60,184 nucleotides of DNA. Origin: Bacteroidota bacterium (GTDB taxonomy: Bacteria; Bacteroidota; Bacteroidia; AKYH767-A; 2013-40CM-41-45). This document shows, one piece after another, positions 1 through 9,489 of this stretch (position 1 is its first letter; the number at the start of each line of letters is the position of its first letter). The stretch lies in assembly GCA_003151745.1 (NCBI GenBank), contig PLYJ01000054.1, positions 1 through 60,184 on the forward strand, read 5' to 3'. Below the pieces are notes generated by a model. That model ran no database searches. It was given only the letters and a program-made list of their open reading frames with translations, and was not told the DNA's origin. The position numbers were made by a program, and so were the translations under genes.

Positions 1-844
1 AATCCCATAAGTGGTCACCCGCATGCCTTGGTACTGTTTCAAATCCAATAGTAGAATCATGTGGAAGAGTATAAATGGGAATAAAGTTTGCTGGTGGACC
101 GGAGCATGAAGCAGCTTTATGATTTGGATCACCATATCCGTCACCATCCATATCAGCATAATAAGTAACACCAACAGGGTTGAGAGCATTGGGGCTAACG
201 GGTGATTGACCTGTATAAGCATTAGTAGTAGGATCGCTATTGAAATAAGCAATACTATAAGCACTTCCATTATATGAACCCAAAGCAGTAATATCTGAAT
301 CATTTAATACAGGACTGCAACTGGCAAAAAAGTCTATTTTGGTTGGCCAAGGTGAGCCTGATCTTACAACACTGTCACCACTTAGTACATTTCCATAATT
401 GAATTCAAGGTTAGGAGCATGGCAACCAAAGCCTCCGGAAGTTGCTAATTGAATTGTGTATATCGCAACCGGAGGAGTGCCTATAGAAGTTGTTGATGTA
501 CACACAGTACCAGTATCCACACTAATACGAATCATCGAATTGGTATTATCCCACGATATTGTTCCCTGATGGCCGGGACCTTTGTACGAAACAATAGAAG
601 GTGTAATTGTACCTGAGCTATCGAAGTTTGAGCTGACAAATATGCCAAACTGGAAGTCACTAAATTTAATGGTACCGCTTACCGTACTTACCTTAATATT
701 GAATGTATAGGTGTTGGTAGTTGTCACATCACTATCTATATAGCAATTAAATGTCGGTGTCGTAGCATAACCCAGGGTCGTTAAAACCAGGAGCAAAGCT
801 GTTAACATTAATCCACGAAGTGTAGTAGTAGGATTTGATCTCAT
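1..844 (-). CDS. Secreted protein, N-terminal part, runs off the window (putative T9SS cargo)
   Basis: Reading leftward from an ATG at 844, a frame of 281 codons stays open to the window edge, so the C-terminus is missing. Residues 1-27 look like a Sec signal peptide: a short charged start, then the hydrophobic core LMLTALLLVLTTLGYA. The rest is rich in Thr, Ser and Asn, as in exported beta-rich proteins. Near residue 228 there is a YYADMDGDGYGDP motif, typical of MopE-like / thrombospondin-3-like calcium-binding repeats in Bacteroidota surface proteins. I infer an exported surface protein that probably uses the type IX system, but the sorting domain that would prove it lies outside the window. 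The frame is convincing; the exact function is unknown. Confidence 0.8.
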   Translation of the reverse strand, partial: MRSNPTTTLRGLMLTALLLVLTTLGYATTPTFNCYIDSDVTTTNTYTFNIKVSTVSGTIKFSDFQFGIFVSSNFDSSGTITPSIVSYKGPGHQGTISWDNTNSMIRISVDTGTVCTSTTSIGTPPVAIYTIQLATSGGFGCHAPNLEFNYGNVLSGDSVVRSGSPWPTKIDFFASCSPVLNDSDITALGSYNGSAYSIAYFNSDPTTNAYTGQSPVSPNALNPVGVTYYADMDGDGYGDPNHKAASCSGPPANFIPIYTLPHDSTIGFETVPRHAGDHLWD

Positions 845-1996
845 ATTAGTTGTATTTGAAAGTGTTGTTGTTTCGTTAGTGTATTGATCGGAAGTTTTCG
901 CAAACGATATTAAACCGTTTAGATGCTTATCATTGTTTATAATTTTATCTTCTGTGTTGCTTAGTGCCAGAGTATAGTTTATTCATCCCGTTTCCTTTTA
1001 AGCTTTAAATTTATATGAAATTCAGGAGTGAGTAAAAAATAAAAACACGCAGGAACAAAAATTCCAGCGCGCTTCGGCTAAATCATTAATTGCATTTGGA
1101 ATGTACATATTTTTCATCAAGCTTAATTAATCGAATTTTTTCCGTTAATAGTTTATTAAATATCCCTAAAGCGTTCTCAAAACGCCGTTAATCTCCTGAC
1201 GTTTTTTATCCAAGATTTAAATCAGCGGCACAATAATATGTAATAAAATTATACAAACCTAATATTGTTGAAAACTTTCGTGATTTATTTGGTAAACGTC
1301 TTATTTCAGTAGGTGAATGCACCAAAGAATGTTCGTTTTTCATCTTTAATTATAGGCTAATGTTTTATTTTTCAAGTGCTTCCAGATGTTAAAGCATTTA
1401 ATTTTCTCATTAAAACCCAAGGCATCTGAGAGTCTGCTTTCTACACTGTTTTAAAGTTCCTTACTATCTATCAAAATTAACTTAAACTCTATAAATCTTA
1501 ATCAGCGGAATTTAAAATCAAAATATATATTTTTGTTTAACCCGATCTTTCCCTTTTCTTCCCAAACCTTGGTGCAAGATAAAACAAGTTTCTAATATGT
1601 CAAGCATTTTTAAAAATACTTTATCAATTATTTGGTAAGCATGCCATTTTGATGGGTAAGAATTAATAAAATTTGACAAATATTAAATGAAATGCTAAGC
1701 TTCTTTCCTTAGCTGTGATCCATAGTCGATGAAACATCGCACAAATTACTCTGATTATAAACTATTCTTTAACGTAATAAGGGGTAGTCTAAGTTTGATC
1801 TAAAACTGCGGTTATCTTACAGTATAATCGCAAAATTTCTTCATACTAATACTACTATCAACTCGAAGACCTCCGAAAAAACACGTTAAATCCAAGAATA
1901 TACAAGACTATATGTGCAATAAATTTAATAAAAGATTAAAAAAAATGAAATGATTACTCATTTTACAGAAATCCTAATAAAAACATTCTAAATTAT
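845..1996. other. Long AT-rich intergenic stretch, no gene recognised
   Basis: Stops are frequent in all frames and no conserved protein motif was found. The only structure seen is a weak hairpin at about 1048-1069 (CGC-A-GGAA / TTCC-A-GCG). On the minus strand it would be followed by a T-rich tract (1034-1047), like a leftward terminator, but no leftward gene to its right was recognised. The promoter of the leftward secreted-protein gene must lie in the first part of this stretch. Confidence 0.5.
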
Positions 1997-2024
1997 GTGA
2001 AAAGAAAGGAATTCCAGCAAAAAA

Positions 2025-2232
2025 GGAAGGTACATTTAAGAATAAGGAAGGTACAATTATCAATAGGGAAGGTCACAATTGGTAAAAAGGAAGAACAATT
2101 ACAGATAAGGAAGGAAGAATTACTGAAAAGGAAGATAAAATTTGTAAAAGGAAAGGTAAAATTACAAAAAGGGAAGGTAGAATTAGTAATAAGGAAGGTA
2201 CAATTTGTAAAGAGGAAGGAAGAATTAATGAT
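2025..2232. repeat. 21-bp-period array A (about 10 diverged units)
   Basis: Ten purine-rich units built on GGAAGGTACAATT follow one another. The AATT core falls at 2034, 2055, 2077, 2097, 2118, 2139, 2160, 2181, 2202 and 2223, which is a 21-bp register with one compensated 22/20 step. Units differ at many positions, so this is not a fresh tandem duplication. Because 21 is 3 x 7, one plus-strand frame (1997-2299, GTG start) stays open and would give a Lys/Arg-rich heptad repeat of the type RKVQLxI. No promoter or homologous protein is recognised, so I list it as a repeat rather than a gene. It ends about 180 bp before the first glycan operon. Confidence 0.75.
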
Positions 2233-2407
2233 TATTACTTCCTTTTTCGAAACAATTATTGGTAAAAATCGAATTTATTATAATTTGAAATTCAAATAAA
2301 TTCCTATTTATTAAATATATTAATAAAATTTATAAAAGGGTTACTTAAATTTTTAATACGTTTGCCCATCTGATATTTTCGTCATATTCTATTAACCCAC
2401 TTTTTAA

Positions 2408-3661
2408 ATGATTGAAAAAATTAAGGCTTGTCGCATTTGTGATAATACAAATCTGGTTTTGTTATTAAACTTGGGCGAACAAACGCTGACAGGGGTTTTT
2501 CCTAAAACTAAAACTGAAAAAATCACCTCCGGTCCTTTAGAATTGGTGGAATGTGTGGGGCATAAAGGAGAAGATGTTTGCGGGCTTGTGCAATTACATC
2601 ATGTTTATGATAATAAGGAAATGTATGGAATGAATTACGGCTATCGTTCAGGACTTAATCAATCCATGGTAAGACATTTACAAAGCATTGTAAGGAAAAT
2701 AACTGAACGAATAACCCTCTACAAAGACGATCTGATTATTGATATAGGAAGTAATGATTGCACACTGCTAAAAAGCTATCCATCTGATAAAGGATTGGTC
2801 TTGGTAGGGATCGATGCATCAGGAGAGAAGTTTAAAAAATATTATCCCGACCATATTCAACTAATACCGGACTTTTTTTTAGGTGCAACCATCAAAAAAC
2901 ATTTTCAAAATAAAAGAGCAAAAGTTATTACATCCATCGCCATGTTTTATGATCTGGAAAAACCGTTTGAATTTGTTAAACAGATTAATGAAACATTGGA
3001 TGATGATGGTATTTGGGTGTTTGAACAAAGTTATCTGCCGATGATGTTATCCACCAGCGCGTATGATACCATCTGTCATGAACATGCAGAATACTACGCA
3101 TTGAAGCAAATTAAATGGATGCTTGACAAAGCAGGCTTGAAAATAGTGGATGTTGAATTAAACGATACAAATGGAGGAAGTTTCCAGGTAACCGCAGCGA
3201 AAAAAAATTCTAATTTAAAACCGAATGAACAAAAGATGGAGGAATTGTTGAAGAAAGAAGAAGAAATGAGGTTAAATGATTTTTCTGCATATCAAAAATT
3301 TGAAGGCAATATTGAACGACACAAAAGGGATTTACAGCAATTAGTGCATCAAATCAATAACAGCGGAAAAAAAATATTCGGTTATGGCGCATCCACCAAG
3401 GGAAATGTTATTTTACAATATTGCGGATTCACAGCTAAGGATATTCCTTATATAGCAGAAGTAAATGAAGATAAATTCGGTTCATTCACTCCGGCAACAC
3501 ACATTCCGATCATTTCAGAAAAAGAAGCCAAGGCTTTAAAGCCAGATTATCTATTAGTGTTGCCATGGCATTTCAAAGAAGGGATACTCAAAAGGGAAAA
3601 GGAATTTTTACAATCGGGAGGTAAATTTATTTTCCCTTTACCGCAAATAGAAATTATTTAA
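2408..3661 (+). CDS. Sugar C-methyltransferase family protein (class I SAM-dependent)
   Basis: All three domains of the TylC3/NovU/TcaB9 family of NDP-sugar C-methyltransferases are visible. There is an N-terminal zinc-binding domain with Cys8, Cys11, Cys49 and Cys58. The central Rossmann fold has the SAM motif IDIGSNDCTL at 111-120 and the catalytic-type motif YDTICHEHAEYY at 219-230. A C-terminal domain carries GYGASTKGNVIL near 325-336. Its length (417 aa) is normal for the family. Known members methylate keto-deoxysugars on a nucleotide carrier, so this enzyme probably makes a branched deoxysugar for a surface glycan. It is the first gene of a tight rightward operon. A -7-like box TACGTTTG lies at 2357-2364, but I see no clear -33 element. 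Confidence 0.85.
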   Translation: MIEKIKACRICDNTNLVLLLNLGEQTLTGVFPKTKTEKITSGPLELVECVGHKGEDVCGLVQLHHVYDNKEMYGMNYGYRSGLNQSMVRHLQSIVRKITERITLYKDDLIIDIGSNDCTLLKSYPSDKGLVLVGIDASGEKFKKYYPDHIQLIPDFFLGATIKKHFQNKRAKVITSIAMFYDLEKPFEFVKQINETLDDDGIWVFEQSYLPMMLSTSAYDTICHEHAEYYALKQIKWMLDKAGLKIVDVELNDTNGGSFQVTAAKKNSNLKPNEQKMEELLKKEEEMRLNDFSAYQKFEGNIERHKRDLQQLVHQINNSGKKIFGYGASTKGNVILQYCGFTAKDIPYIAEVNEDKFGSFTPATHIPIISEKEAKALKPDYLLVLPWHFKEGILKREKEFLQSGGKFIFPLPQIEII

Positions 3662-3664
3662 TTC

Positions 3665-4366
3665 ATGGATGAATCTCTTTTCGTCTCTGTTATTTTGCCC
3701 TGCTATAATGAAAGCGGCAACATAATCCCCCTTATAGAGCATATTCACTTACAACTAAGCTTTTGCAACCATGAAATAATTGTGGTGGATGATAGTAGTC
3801 CGGACGGAACCTTTGATTTAGTAAACAATAAAAAATACGATTTTGTACGAGCTTTCTTACGAACGTCTGATGCGAGTTTCGCAAAATCTATAAGAAAAGG
3901 AATAGAAGAAGCGAAAGGGAATGCATTACTTGTGATGGATAGTGATTTCAACCATCAACCCATGTACATCCCTCAAATGGTAAAAAATTTAGCCTATTAT
4001 GATTGCGTTTCCGGATCAAGGTTTGTCTATGGAGGCGCCATGAATAGCCGTTTAAGACATCTTGCCAGCTGGATATTTAATGTCTTCGTCCGCATTCTCA
4101 CCCGAAAATATGTAACAGATAGTTTGTATGGCTTCTTTGCCATTAAAAGAAATATTATTCAAAAACTGGACTATGACAAAATCTTTTGGGGATTTGGCGA
4201 TTATTATATACGATTCCTTTATTATTTACAGGAAGAAAAAGCTACTATATTGCAAATCCCGGTAATAAATGGTGAACGGTTGAAAGGAGAAGGTAACAGT
4301 AAATTCATGAAAGTTTTTTTACAATATGGTTTAGCCACCATTAAACTTGTTTTGAAACGTAAGTAA
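3665..4366 (+). CDS. GT2 glycosyltransferase, polyprenol-phosphate mannosyltransferase (DPM1)-like
   Basis: This 233-aa GT-A protein opens with VSVILPCYNESGN, followed by the nucleotide-binding VVDDSSPDGT at 40-49 and the metal-binding MDSDFNHQP at 91-99. The last corresponds to the MDADLSHxP motif of dolichyl/polyprenyl-phosphate sugar synthases. Its length suits a soluble DPM1-type enzyme with no added membrane domain. Such enzymes load a sugar from a nucleotide donor onto a polyprenyl phosphate, which GT-C transferases then use; the GT87 protein at the end of this operon could be that user. It starts 3 bp after the previous stop. The exact sugar cannot be told from sequence. Confidence 0.8.
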   Translation: MDESLFVSVILPCYNESGNIIPLIEHIHLQLSFCNHEIIVVDDSSPDGTFDLVNNKKYDFVRAFLRTSDASFAKSIRKGIEEAKGNALLVMDSDFNHQPMYIPQMVKNLAYYDCVSGSRFVYGGAMNSRLRHLASWIFNVFVRILTRKYVTDSLYGFFAIKRNIIQKLDYDKIFWGFGDYYIRFLYYLQEEKATILQIPVINGERLKGEGNSKFMKVFLQYGLATIKLVLKRK

Positions 4367-4367
4367 C

Positions 4368-4844
4368 TTGAAAAAAAAAGAGATTAAAATAAAACTTATT
4401 CCGGATAAAATATATCGCAGGATAACCCGGTTGGTTCCAATTGCCTGTGTTGATTTAATTGTCACAAATAATAAAGGAGAAATTTTATTGTTAAGAAGAA
4501 AGAATGAACCGGCTAAGAATGAATGGTGGTTTCCCGGCGGAAGAGTACATTTTATGGAAACAAGAAAGGATGCGGCTTTGCGGAAGCTTAAAGAAGAATG
4601 TGGTTTACGAGGGAAAATTGAAAAGGAGATAGGCACGTATGATTTAGTGCCTGAAAGTGGCTCACATCAGCGTTTGCATGCAATAACAACTGCTTTTCAA
4701 ATACATGCTAATGGTATTCATGTTAAAATAGATAGCCAGAGCGCCGATTACAAATGGCTCCTGCCTGATGAGTGTTTGAAAATAGCAAAGCATAAATTTG
4801 TCAGAACTATTTTACGGAAAATATATGACAGGCATGATCAATAA
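4368..4844 (+). CDS. NUDIX hydrolase, GDP-mannose mannosyl hydrolase-like
   Basis: The 158-aa protein has a Nudix box at 57-79 (GGRVHFMETRKDAAL, then RKLKEECGL), in which the usual RE pair reads RK. The N-terminal part, IVTNNKGEILLLRRKNEP, resembles GDP-mannose hydrolases of polysaccharide clusters. These enzymes hydrolyse nucleotide sugars or related metabolites. The frame begins at a TTG one base after the previous stop; no ATG lies early enough to keep the beta-strands before the box. It overlaps the next gene's start by about 20 bp, so translation is probably coupled. Substrate assignment is inferred from context. Confidence 0.75.
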   Translation: MKKKEIKIKLIPDKIYRRITRLVPIACVDLIVTNNKGEILLLRRKNEPAKNEWWFPGGRVHFMETRKDAALRKLKEECGLRGKIEKEIGTYDLVPESGSHQRLHAITTAFQIHANGIHVKIDSQSADYKWLLPDECLKIAKHKFVRTILRKIYDRHDQ

Positions 4845-5448
4845 AAATCAGATTGATTATTCTGTAGTGGTTGATTCTAATGATGAATTATTGATTGAAG
4901 CCGCGCAGTTACATATTGAACATCTTTCATACCGCAGCTTTATTACTTTGTTTGGCACTAAATTTATTCTGGAATTATATAAAGACATCCTTTCCGACAA
5001 GTTGGGGTTTTTTGTCTTTGCTTTGTCCGGAAACAAAGTTTGCGGTTTTGTTTTGGGATGCATGGATAGCAGCCGGTTATTCAAACTAATTATAAAGAAG
5101 TTTCCAAAATATTTAAAAAAGATTTTGCCTCAAATTATTAGCAAGCCAAAATTAATTCCAAAACTTTTTGAAACTCTCTTCTATGTTAAAAAAGAAAACA
5201 CGGATATTGTCTCCGAATTAGTGGTGATAGTTACAGATTCAGATTACAGAACTGTTGGAATAGGCTCCGGATTAGTTGAGATTTTAAATAAAGAGTTTTT
5301 GAAACGAGGCTTGCATCAATATAAAGTTACGGTACATGATGAAATGAAGCAGTCAAATAATTTTTATGTCAAAAACGGAATGAAGCTTTCTACCAGCTTT
5401 ATGATGTATAACATGAAATGGAATTTATATATCAACCAACTTGATTAA
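4825..5448 (+). CDS. GNAT-family N-acetyltransferase
   Basis: A GNAT fold of about 207 aa. The acetyl-CoA-binding region is LVVIVTDSDYRTVGIGSGLV, matching the V-x-x-x-x-R/Q-x-x-G-x-G/A pattern, and it is followed by YKVTVHDEMKQSNNFYVKNG, typical of the C-terminal half of the family. The frame also reaches a TTG at 4798, but ATGs at 4825 and 4834 are more likely; the choice between them is open. It overlaps the NUDIX gene and shares one base with the aminotransferase that follows (TAATG). In sugar clusters such acetyltransferases N-acetylate an amino sugar made by a neighbouring DegT aminotransferase, which fits here. Confidence 0.75.
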   Translation: MTGMINKNQIDYSVVVDSNDELLIEAAQLHIEHLSYRSFITLFGTKFILELYKDILSDKLGFFVFALSGNKVCGFVLGCMDSSRLFKLIIKKFPKYLKKILPQIISKPKLIPKLFETLFYVKKENTDIVSELVVIVTDSDYRTVGIGSGLVEILNKEFLKRGLHQYKVTVHDEMKQSNNFYVKNGMKLSTSFMMYNMKWNLYINQLD

Positions 5449-6557
5449 TGGAAAATAATCCAAAATATATTCCGTGGGCTAAGCCTGATTTTTGGGGAAA
5501 TGAAATCAAGTATGTAACCGATGCACTGGAATCCAGTTGGATTTCCGGTGGCGCTTATCTTGATCGTTTAGAAACTGATTTCCGTAAACTATTGAAAACA
5601 AAACATGTTCTTGCTGTTTCTAACGGAACTACAGCAATTCATCTTGCTTATTTAGGCCTGGGATTAAAGCCGGGAGACGAAGTGATTGTTCCCGGATTTG
5701 CATTTATGGCAGCGGCAAACATTGCCCTCCACATGAATTTAAAACCCGTTTTTGCTGAAGTGGACGCTGAAACGTGGTGTTTATCAGCAAAAAATCTTTC
5801 TCATTATATTTCATCAAAGACCAAAGCCATTGTTGCGGTTCATACATACGGCAATGTTTGTGATATAGATGAAATAATGAAAATCGCAGACGAACATGGA
5901 ATAGCTGTAATAGAGGATTGCGCTGAATCTCTTTTTTCAAAGTACAAAGGAAGATATTGCGGAACATTCGGAAAAATAAATACATTCAGTTTCCAGGCTA
6001 CTAAGACGATAACAACAGGGGAAGGCGGTTTGGTTGTTACCGATTCAGATGAGTTAAATAAAAAAATGGCTTTATACAGAAGTCATGGAATGGACAGGGG
6101 AAAGAAATTTTACTGGCATGATTTGCCCGGTCATAATTTTCGTCTTACTAACTTTCAGGCTGCCATTGGTGTAGCTCAACTGGAAAAGACAGATGTTATT
6201 TTAATTGAAAGAAAAAGAGTATATGAACAATATAAAAAGCGCTTGTCAACTAAAGATGGTATTGCTTTTCAAAAAATCAAAAAGGAAACAGACCCCGTAA
6301 TATGGGCCATTGCTGTTAAACTGGAAGCAAAATATTTTGCGCAGGGCAGAGATAAAGTAATTGAACAAATGAAAGCAAAAGGAATTGAAACGCGCCCGGG
6401 TTTTTATGCTTCAGGTTTATTACCCATTTATGAATCTCATTCATTACCTGTCTGCGAGGATATAAGTAAAAATGTAATTAGTTTGCCTTCATTTCCTTCA
6501 TTGCAAAATGAGGATATTGCTTTTATTTGCGAGGAATTACTAAAGTTAAGAATGTGA
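5448..6557 (+). CDS. DegT/DnrJ/EryC1/StrS aminotransferase
   Basis: A full-length (369 aa) PLP-dependent sugar aminotransferase. Visible motifs are AVSNGTTAIHLAYLGLG near 56-72 (phosphate binding), VIEDCAES near 154-161 (the Asp that contacts the PLP nitrogen), and SFQATKTITTGEGG near 181-194, with Lys186 as the likely Schiff-base lysine. These enzymes put an amino group on a keto-nucleotide-sugar using glutamate. With GNAT directly upstream, the likely product is an N-acetylated amino sugar. It overlaps the next gene by four bases (GTGA). Regiospecificity (C3 versus C4) cannot be read from the sequence by eye. Confidence 0.88.
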   Translation: MENNPKYIPWAKPDFWGNEIKYVTDALESSWISGGAYLDRLETDFRKLLKTKHVLAVSNGTTAIHLAYLGLGLKPGDEVIVPGFAFMAAANIALHMNLKPVFAEVDAETWCLSAKNLSHYISSKTKAIVAVHTYGNVCDIDEIMKIADEHGIAVIEDCAESLFSKYKGRYCGTFGKINTFSFQATKTITTGEGGLVVTDSDELNKKMALYRSHGMDRGKKFYWHDLPGHNFRLTNFQAAIGVAQLEKTDVILIERKRVYEQYKKRLSTKDGIAFQKIKKETDPVIWAIAVKLEAKYFAQGRDKVIEQMKAKGIETRPGFYASGLLPIYESHSLPVCEDISKNVISLPSFPSLQNEDIAFICEELLKLRM

Positions 6558-7354
6558 TAAAATTTAAGAGTAATTTTTTTTATAATTATCTAAAAGAAGC
6601 ACCAATTCCATTGGCACTGGAAAGATCGTTTGAATGTGAAATACTTTCAAAACAAAATTTTGTTCATCCTGTCTTAGACATTGGTTGTGGCGAAGGACTA
6701 TTTGCCCAAATATTATTTGATGAAAAAATTGATGTCGGCATAGATCCTGATGGACGAGAATTGGCAATAGCTGCGGATTACAATATGTATGAGGAATTGA
6801 TAAAATGTTTCGGAGATAAAATTCCGAAACCCTCCAGTTCATTCAATACCATATTCAGCAACAGTGTTCTGGAACACATTCCGGATATTGAATCTGTACT
6901 GAAAGAAGCTCACCGCCTGTTAGCTGCTAACGGTAGTTTTTATATTACTGTTCCCACCGATATGTTTGACCGGTACAGCATCATTAATCAGGTTTTGGTA
7001 AACACCGGCTTTAAAAAAACAGCTTCACGGTTCAGGAAATTCTTTAACCGCTTCTGGAAGCATTATCATTACTACGACATGGCGGGATGGAAAAATCTTA
7101 TGGAGAGAAACGGATTCAGCGTAGTTGAAATGAAAGAATATGAAAGTAAGGGAATATGCCTGCTGAATGATTTCCAGACACTTTTTTCTGTTCCCTCTTT
7201 AATACTAAAAAAAATGTTCAACAGATGGACGTTGCTTCCCCATGTAAGAGCATTAACACTCACACCGGTGAGGGCATTGATTAATCATCAAAGCATTGAA
7301 CGGAATATTGGTATAAAGAACGGAGGACTTATTTTTATACATTTGAAAAAATGA
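6554..7354 (+). CDS. Class I SAM-dependent methyltransferase
   Basis: The SAM-binding motif VLDIGCGEGLFAQIL and the later NTIFSNSVLEHIPD with KEAHRLL mark a Methyltransf_11-type Rossmann fold of about 267 aa. I start it at the GTG at 6554, which overlaps the previous stop as GTGA; an in-frame TTG at 6527 is further inside the upstream gene and less likely. It overlaps the next gene by ATGA. The acceptor is unknown, but its position in the sugar operon suggests a sugar or lipid-linked sugar. Confidence 0.75.
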   Translation: MIKFKSNFFYNYLKEAPIPLALERSFECEILSKQNFVHPVLDIGCGEGLFAQILFDEKIDVGIDPDGRELAIAADYNMYEELIKCFGDKIPKPSSSFNTIFSNSVLEHIPDIESVLKEAHRLLAANGSFYITVPTDMFDRYSIINQVLVNTGFKKTASRFRKFFNRFWKHYHYYDMAGWKNLMERNGFSVVEMKEYESKGICLLNDFQTLFSVPSLILKKMFNRWTLLPHVRALTLTPVRALINHQSIERNIGIKNGGLIFIHLKK

Positions 7355-8613
7355 ATTTACAGAAACGACTTGAATCCTTTTTTTCTAAAGATTCAAAGCT
7401 TAATGGACGGGTTGTCATAGGTTTAATTTTGGCAGTTTATTTCATATCCATCTTTTGCTCCTCCTTTTTTATGGATTACGCCAAGTATTGGCAAATGCTT
7501 GGAGTACCTGCTGCTTCGCAGCTTTTTTCAGATTTAAAAGCAGTAACAATCGCCATAAAATGTTCAGGTGCAACAATAAATAGCACCACTCCAAATCCCT
7601 GCAATTCATGGTTTGCTTACCCTAAAATTTGGTATTTATTCTCTTCCATTTGGGTTAGCCCTGATCATGTTGCCTATATGGCTGTTGCCCTGATAAGCTT
7701 ATTTTATTTTACTACTTTTATTCTTTTGGGCAGAATAAATGTGAATGCAGGCATCTATTATGCTTTATTGCTCTGTTCACCCCCGATGATGTTAGCGATA
7801 GAAAGAGGTCAGCCGGATTTAATTATTTTCATTTTGTGCGGAGCGGCAATATGGTGCATGAGAAAAAGAATTTCAGTGTATGGTGCAGGCACTTTGTTAA
7901 TGTTTGCAGGTTTCCTGAAGCTATATCCATTAGCAACAGTCATTTCATTTTTGAATGGCAATAAAAAAACTTCCTTACGTTTACTTTCCATTTTGACGAT
8001 TATTGGCACCGCTTATATTTTATTTAACCGGACGGATATACAATCATTGAGCAATTCGCTTACAAAAAATTATTGGTCTGTGTCGGTAGGCTTTATGCAT
8101 GGATGCCTGGTCTTCTTCACTCTTTTAAATACCTATTCATTTTTTCATAGGTTATTTCATTATATCCCTTACCCGGTTATCTCGTATTCATTTGTAACAG
8201 TCATAATGATTGTGGTATTTATATCCTCCAGAAAAAAAGGAATTATCACCTTCAACTCCGATCACATATTTTCATTCAGAGTGGGAGCTTCACTTTATGT
8301 AGGCTCATTTCTTATCGGAAATAATTATGACTATAAATTTATCGTGTTTATTTTTACGATCCCGCAATTATTAGCTTGGCTGAAAAATGCCCCTCAGGTG
8401 AAAATCATTACGATCTGCGCTTTGCTGGCTATTTTGATTACGTGCTGGTCATTTTTTTTATCTTATGTATTATATTGGGTAATTTATACATTTATGGAAG
8501 AATCTCTCAACTGGTTTATTTTCGGATATTTTGTTTTCATGTTGTTTAATACAATACCCGAATGGACAAAAAGTTTGCTGGGCTTTCGCGATGTCAAACT
8601 ATCAAAGGAGTGA
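7351..8613 (+). CDS. GT87-like polytopic membrane glycosyltransferase (GT-C fold)
   Basis: A 420-aa protein with about ten hydrophobic segments. The GT87 hallmarks are visible: AIERGQPDLIIF followed by GFLKLYPLATV, matching the E-(R)G-N/Q...KxYP pattern of polyprenyl-phosphate-mannose-dependent transferases. It would act at the periplasmic face of the inner membrane using a polyprenyl-phosphate sugar, which the DPM1-like enzyme earlier in the operon could supply. It overlaps the preceding methyltransferase by ATGA and is the last gene of the operon. Confidence 0.75.
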   Translation: MNLQKRLESFFSKDSKLNGRVVIGLILAVYFISIFCSSFFMDYAKYWQMLGVPAASQLFSDLKAVTIAIKCSGATINSTTPNPCNSWFAYPKIWYLFSSIWVSPDHVAYMAVALISLFYFTTFILLGRINVNAGIYYALLLCSPPMMLAIERGQPDLIIFILCGAAIWCMRKRISVYGAGTLLMFAGFLKLYPLATVISFLNGNKKTSLRLLSILTIIGTAYILFNRTDIQSLSNSLTKNYWSVSVGFMHGCLVFFTLLNTYSFFHRLFHYIPYPVISYSFVTVIMIVVFISSRKKGIITFNSDHIFSFRVGASLYVGSFLIGNNYDYKFIVFIFTIPQLLAWLKNAPQVKIITICALLAILITCWSFFLSYVLYWVIYTFMEESLNWFIFGYFVFMLFNTIPEWTKSLLGFRDVKLSKE

Positions 8614-8681
8614 ATTTTAAAATCTGAATACATTAATATTCTTTTCACTATTCTTTAAATCCTCCGTATTTTGCCGCCCTC

Positions 8682-9461
8682 ATGACAAATACAATAGGTT
8701 ACCGCCATCATCGTCCAAAAGAAGAAAACATCATTTATGGCATTCGTCCGGTGATGGAAGCCGTTGACGCAGATAAAGAAATCGAGAAGATTTTTATTGC
8801 CAGAGGAACGCGGGGTGAACTCATGCAGGAGCTTAAGAAAAAGCTACAGCATAAAAACATCATCTGGCAGGAAGTGCCGGTTGACAAGCTCAATCGCCTG
8901 ACGCGCCAGAATCACCAGGACGTTATCTGTTTCATTTCTTCCATCATTTATCAAAGCATTGAAGACATTGTGCCTCACGTTTTCGAACGTGGTGAAGTGC
9001 CACTCATTTTATTACTTGATCGCATCACCGATGTGCGCAATTTCGGAGCTATTGCACGCACTGCCGAATGTGCCGGTGTACATGCCATTGTTATACCCGA
9101 TCGCGGTGCCGCGCAGATAAATGCAGATGCTGTTAAAACATCAGCAGGTGCACTAAACATTATTCCTGTTTGCAAAGAACATAACCTGACAGACACCGTG
9201 CGTTTTCTTAAGCAAAGCGGTTTGCAGATAATTGCTGCTACCGAGAAATCATCAGAATATTATTTTAAGGCGGATTACTCCTCCCCCACTGCCATTATCA
9301 TGGGCTCGGAGGAGGACGGAATATCATCACAATTGATGAAGGAAGCAGATGCAGTCGTATGCCTTCCCATGCGAGGCACTATTGCTTCTCTCAATGTCTC
9401 AGTAGCATGTGGTGTCATGCTTTTTGAAGTGCTAAGGCAACGAGGCAAAAAGCAAAACTAA
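8682..9461 (+). CDS. rlmB: 23S rRNA (guanosine-2'-O)-methyltransferase RlmB (TrmH/SpoU family)
   Basis: A 259-aa SPOUT protein with the RlmB domain order. The N-terminal L30e-like substrate-binding domain begins at NIIYGIRPVMEAVDA. Three SpoU motifs follow: LDRITDVRNFGAIARTAEC, IIMGSEEDGIS and LPMRGTIASLNVSVACGV. RlmB methylates G2251 in the peptidyl-transferase P loop of 23S rRNA. The ATG at 8682 fits the family start. It stands alone, and 69 bp separate it from the GT87 gene. Confidence 0.9.
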   Translation: MTNTIGYRHHRPKEENIIYGIRPVMEAVDADKEIEKIFIARGTRGELMQELKKKLQHKNIIWQEVPVDKLNRLTRQNHQDVICFISSIIYQSIEDIVPHVFERGEVPLILLLDRITDVRNFGAIARTAECAGVHAIVIPDRGAAQINADAVKTSAGALNIIPVCKEHNLTDTVRFLKQSGLQIIAATEKSSEYYFKADYSSPTAIIMGSEEDGISSQLMKEADAVVCLPMRGTIASLNVSVACGVMLFEVLRQRGKKQN

Positions 9462-9489
9462 ATCCACGCTTTCATCATTGGATTCTTTA

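Noticed and set aside
1997-2299. 100-codon open frame across array A as a gene
   Set aside because: GTG start, no promoter, no recognised family; openness follows partly from the 21-bp register. Kept as a repeat and flagged as a finding.
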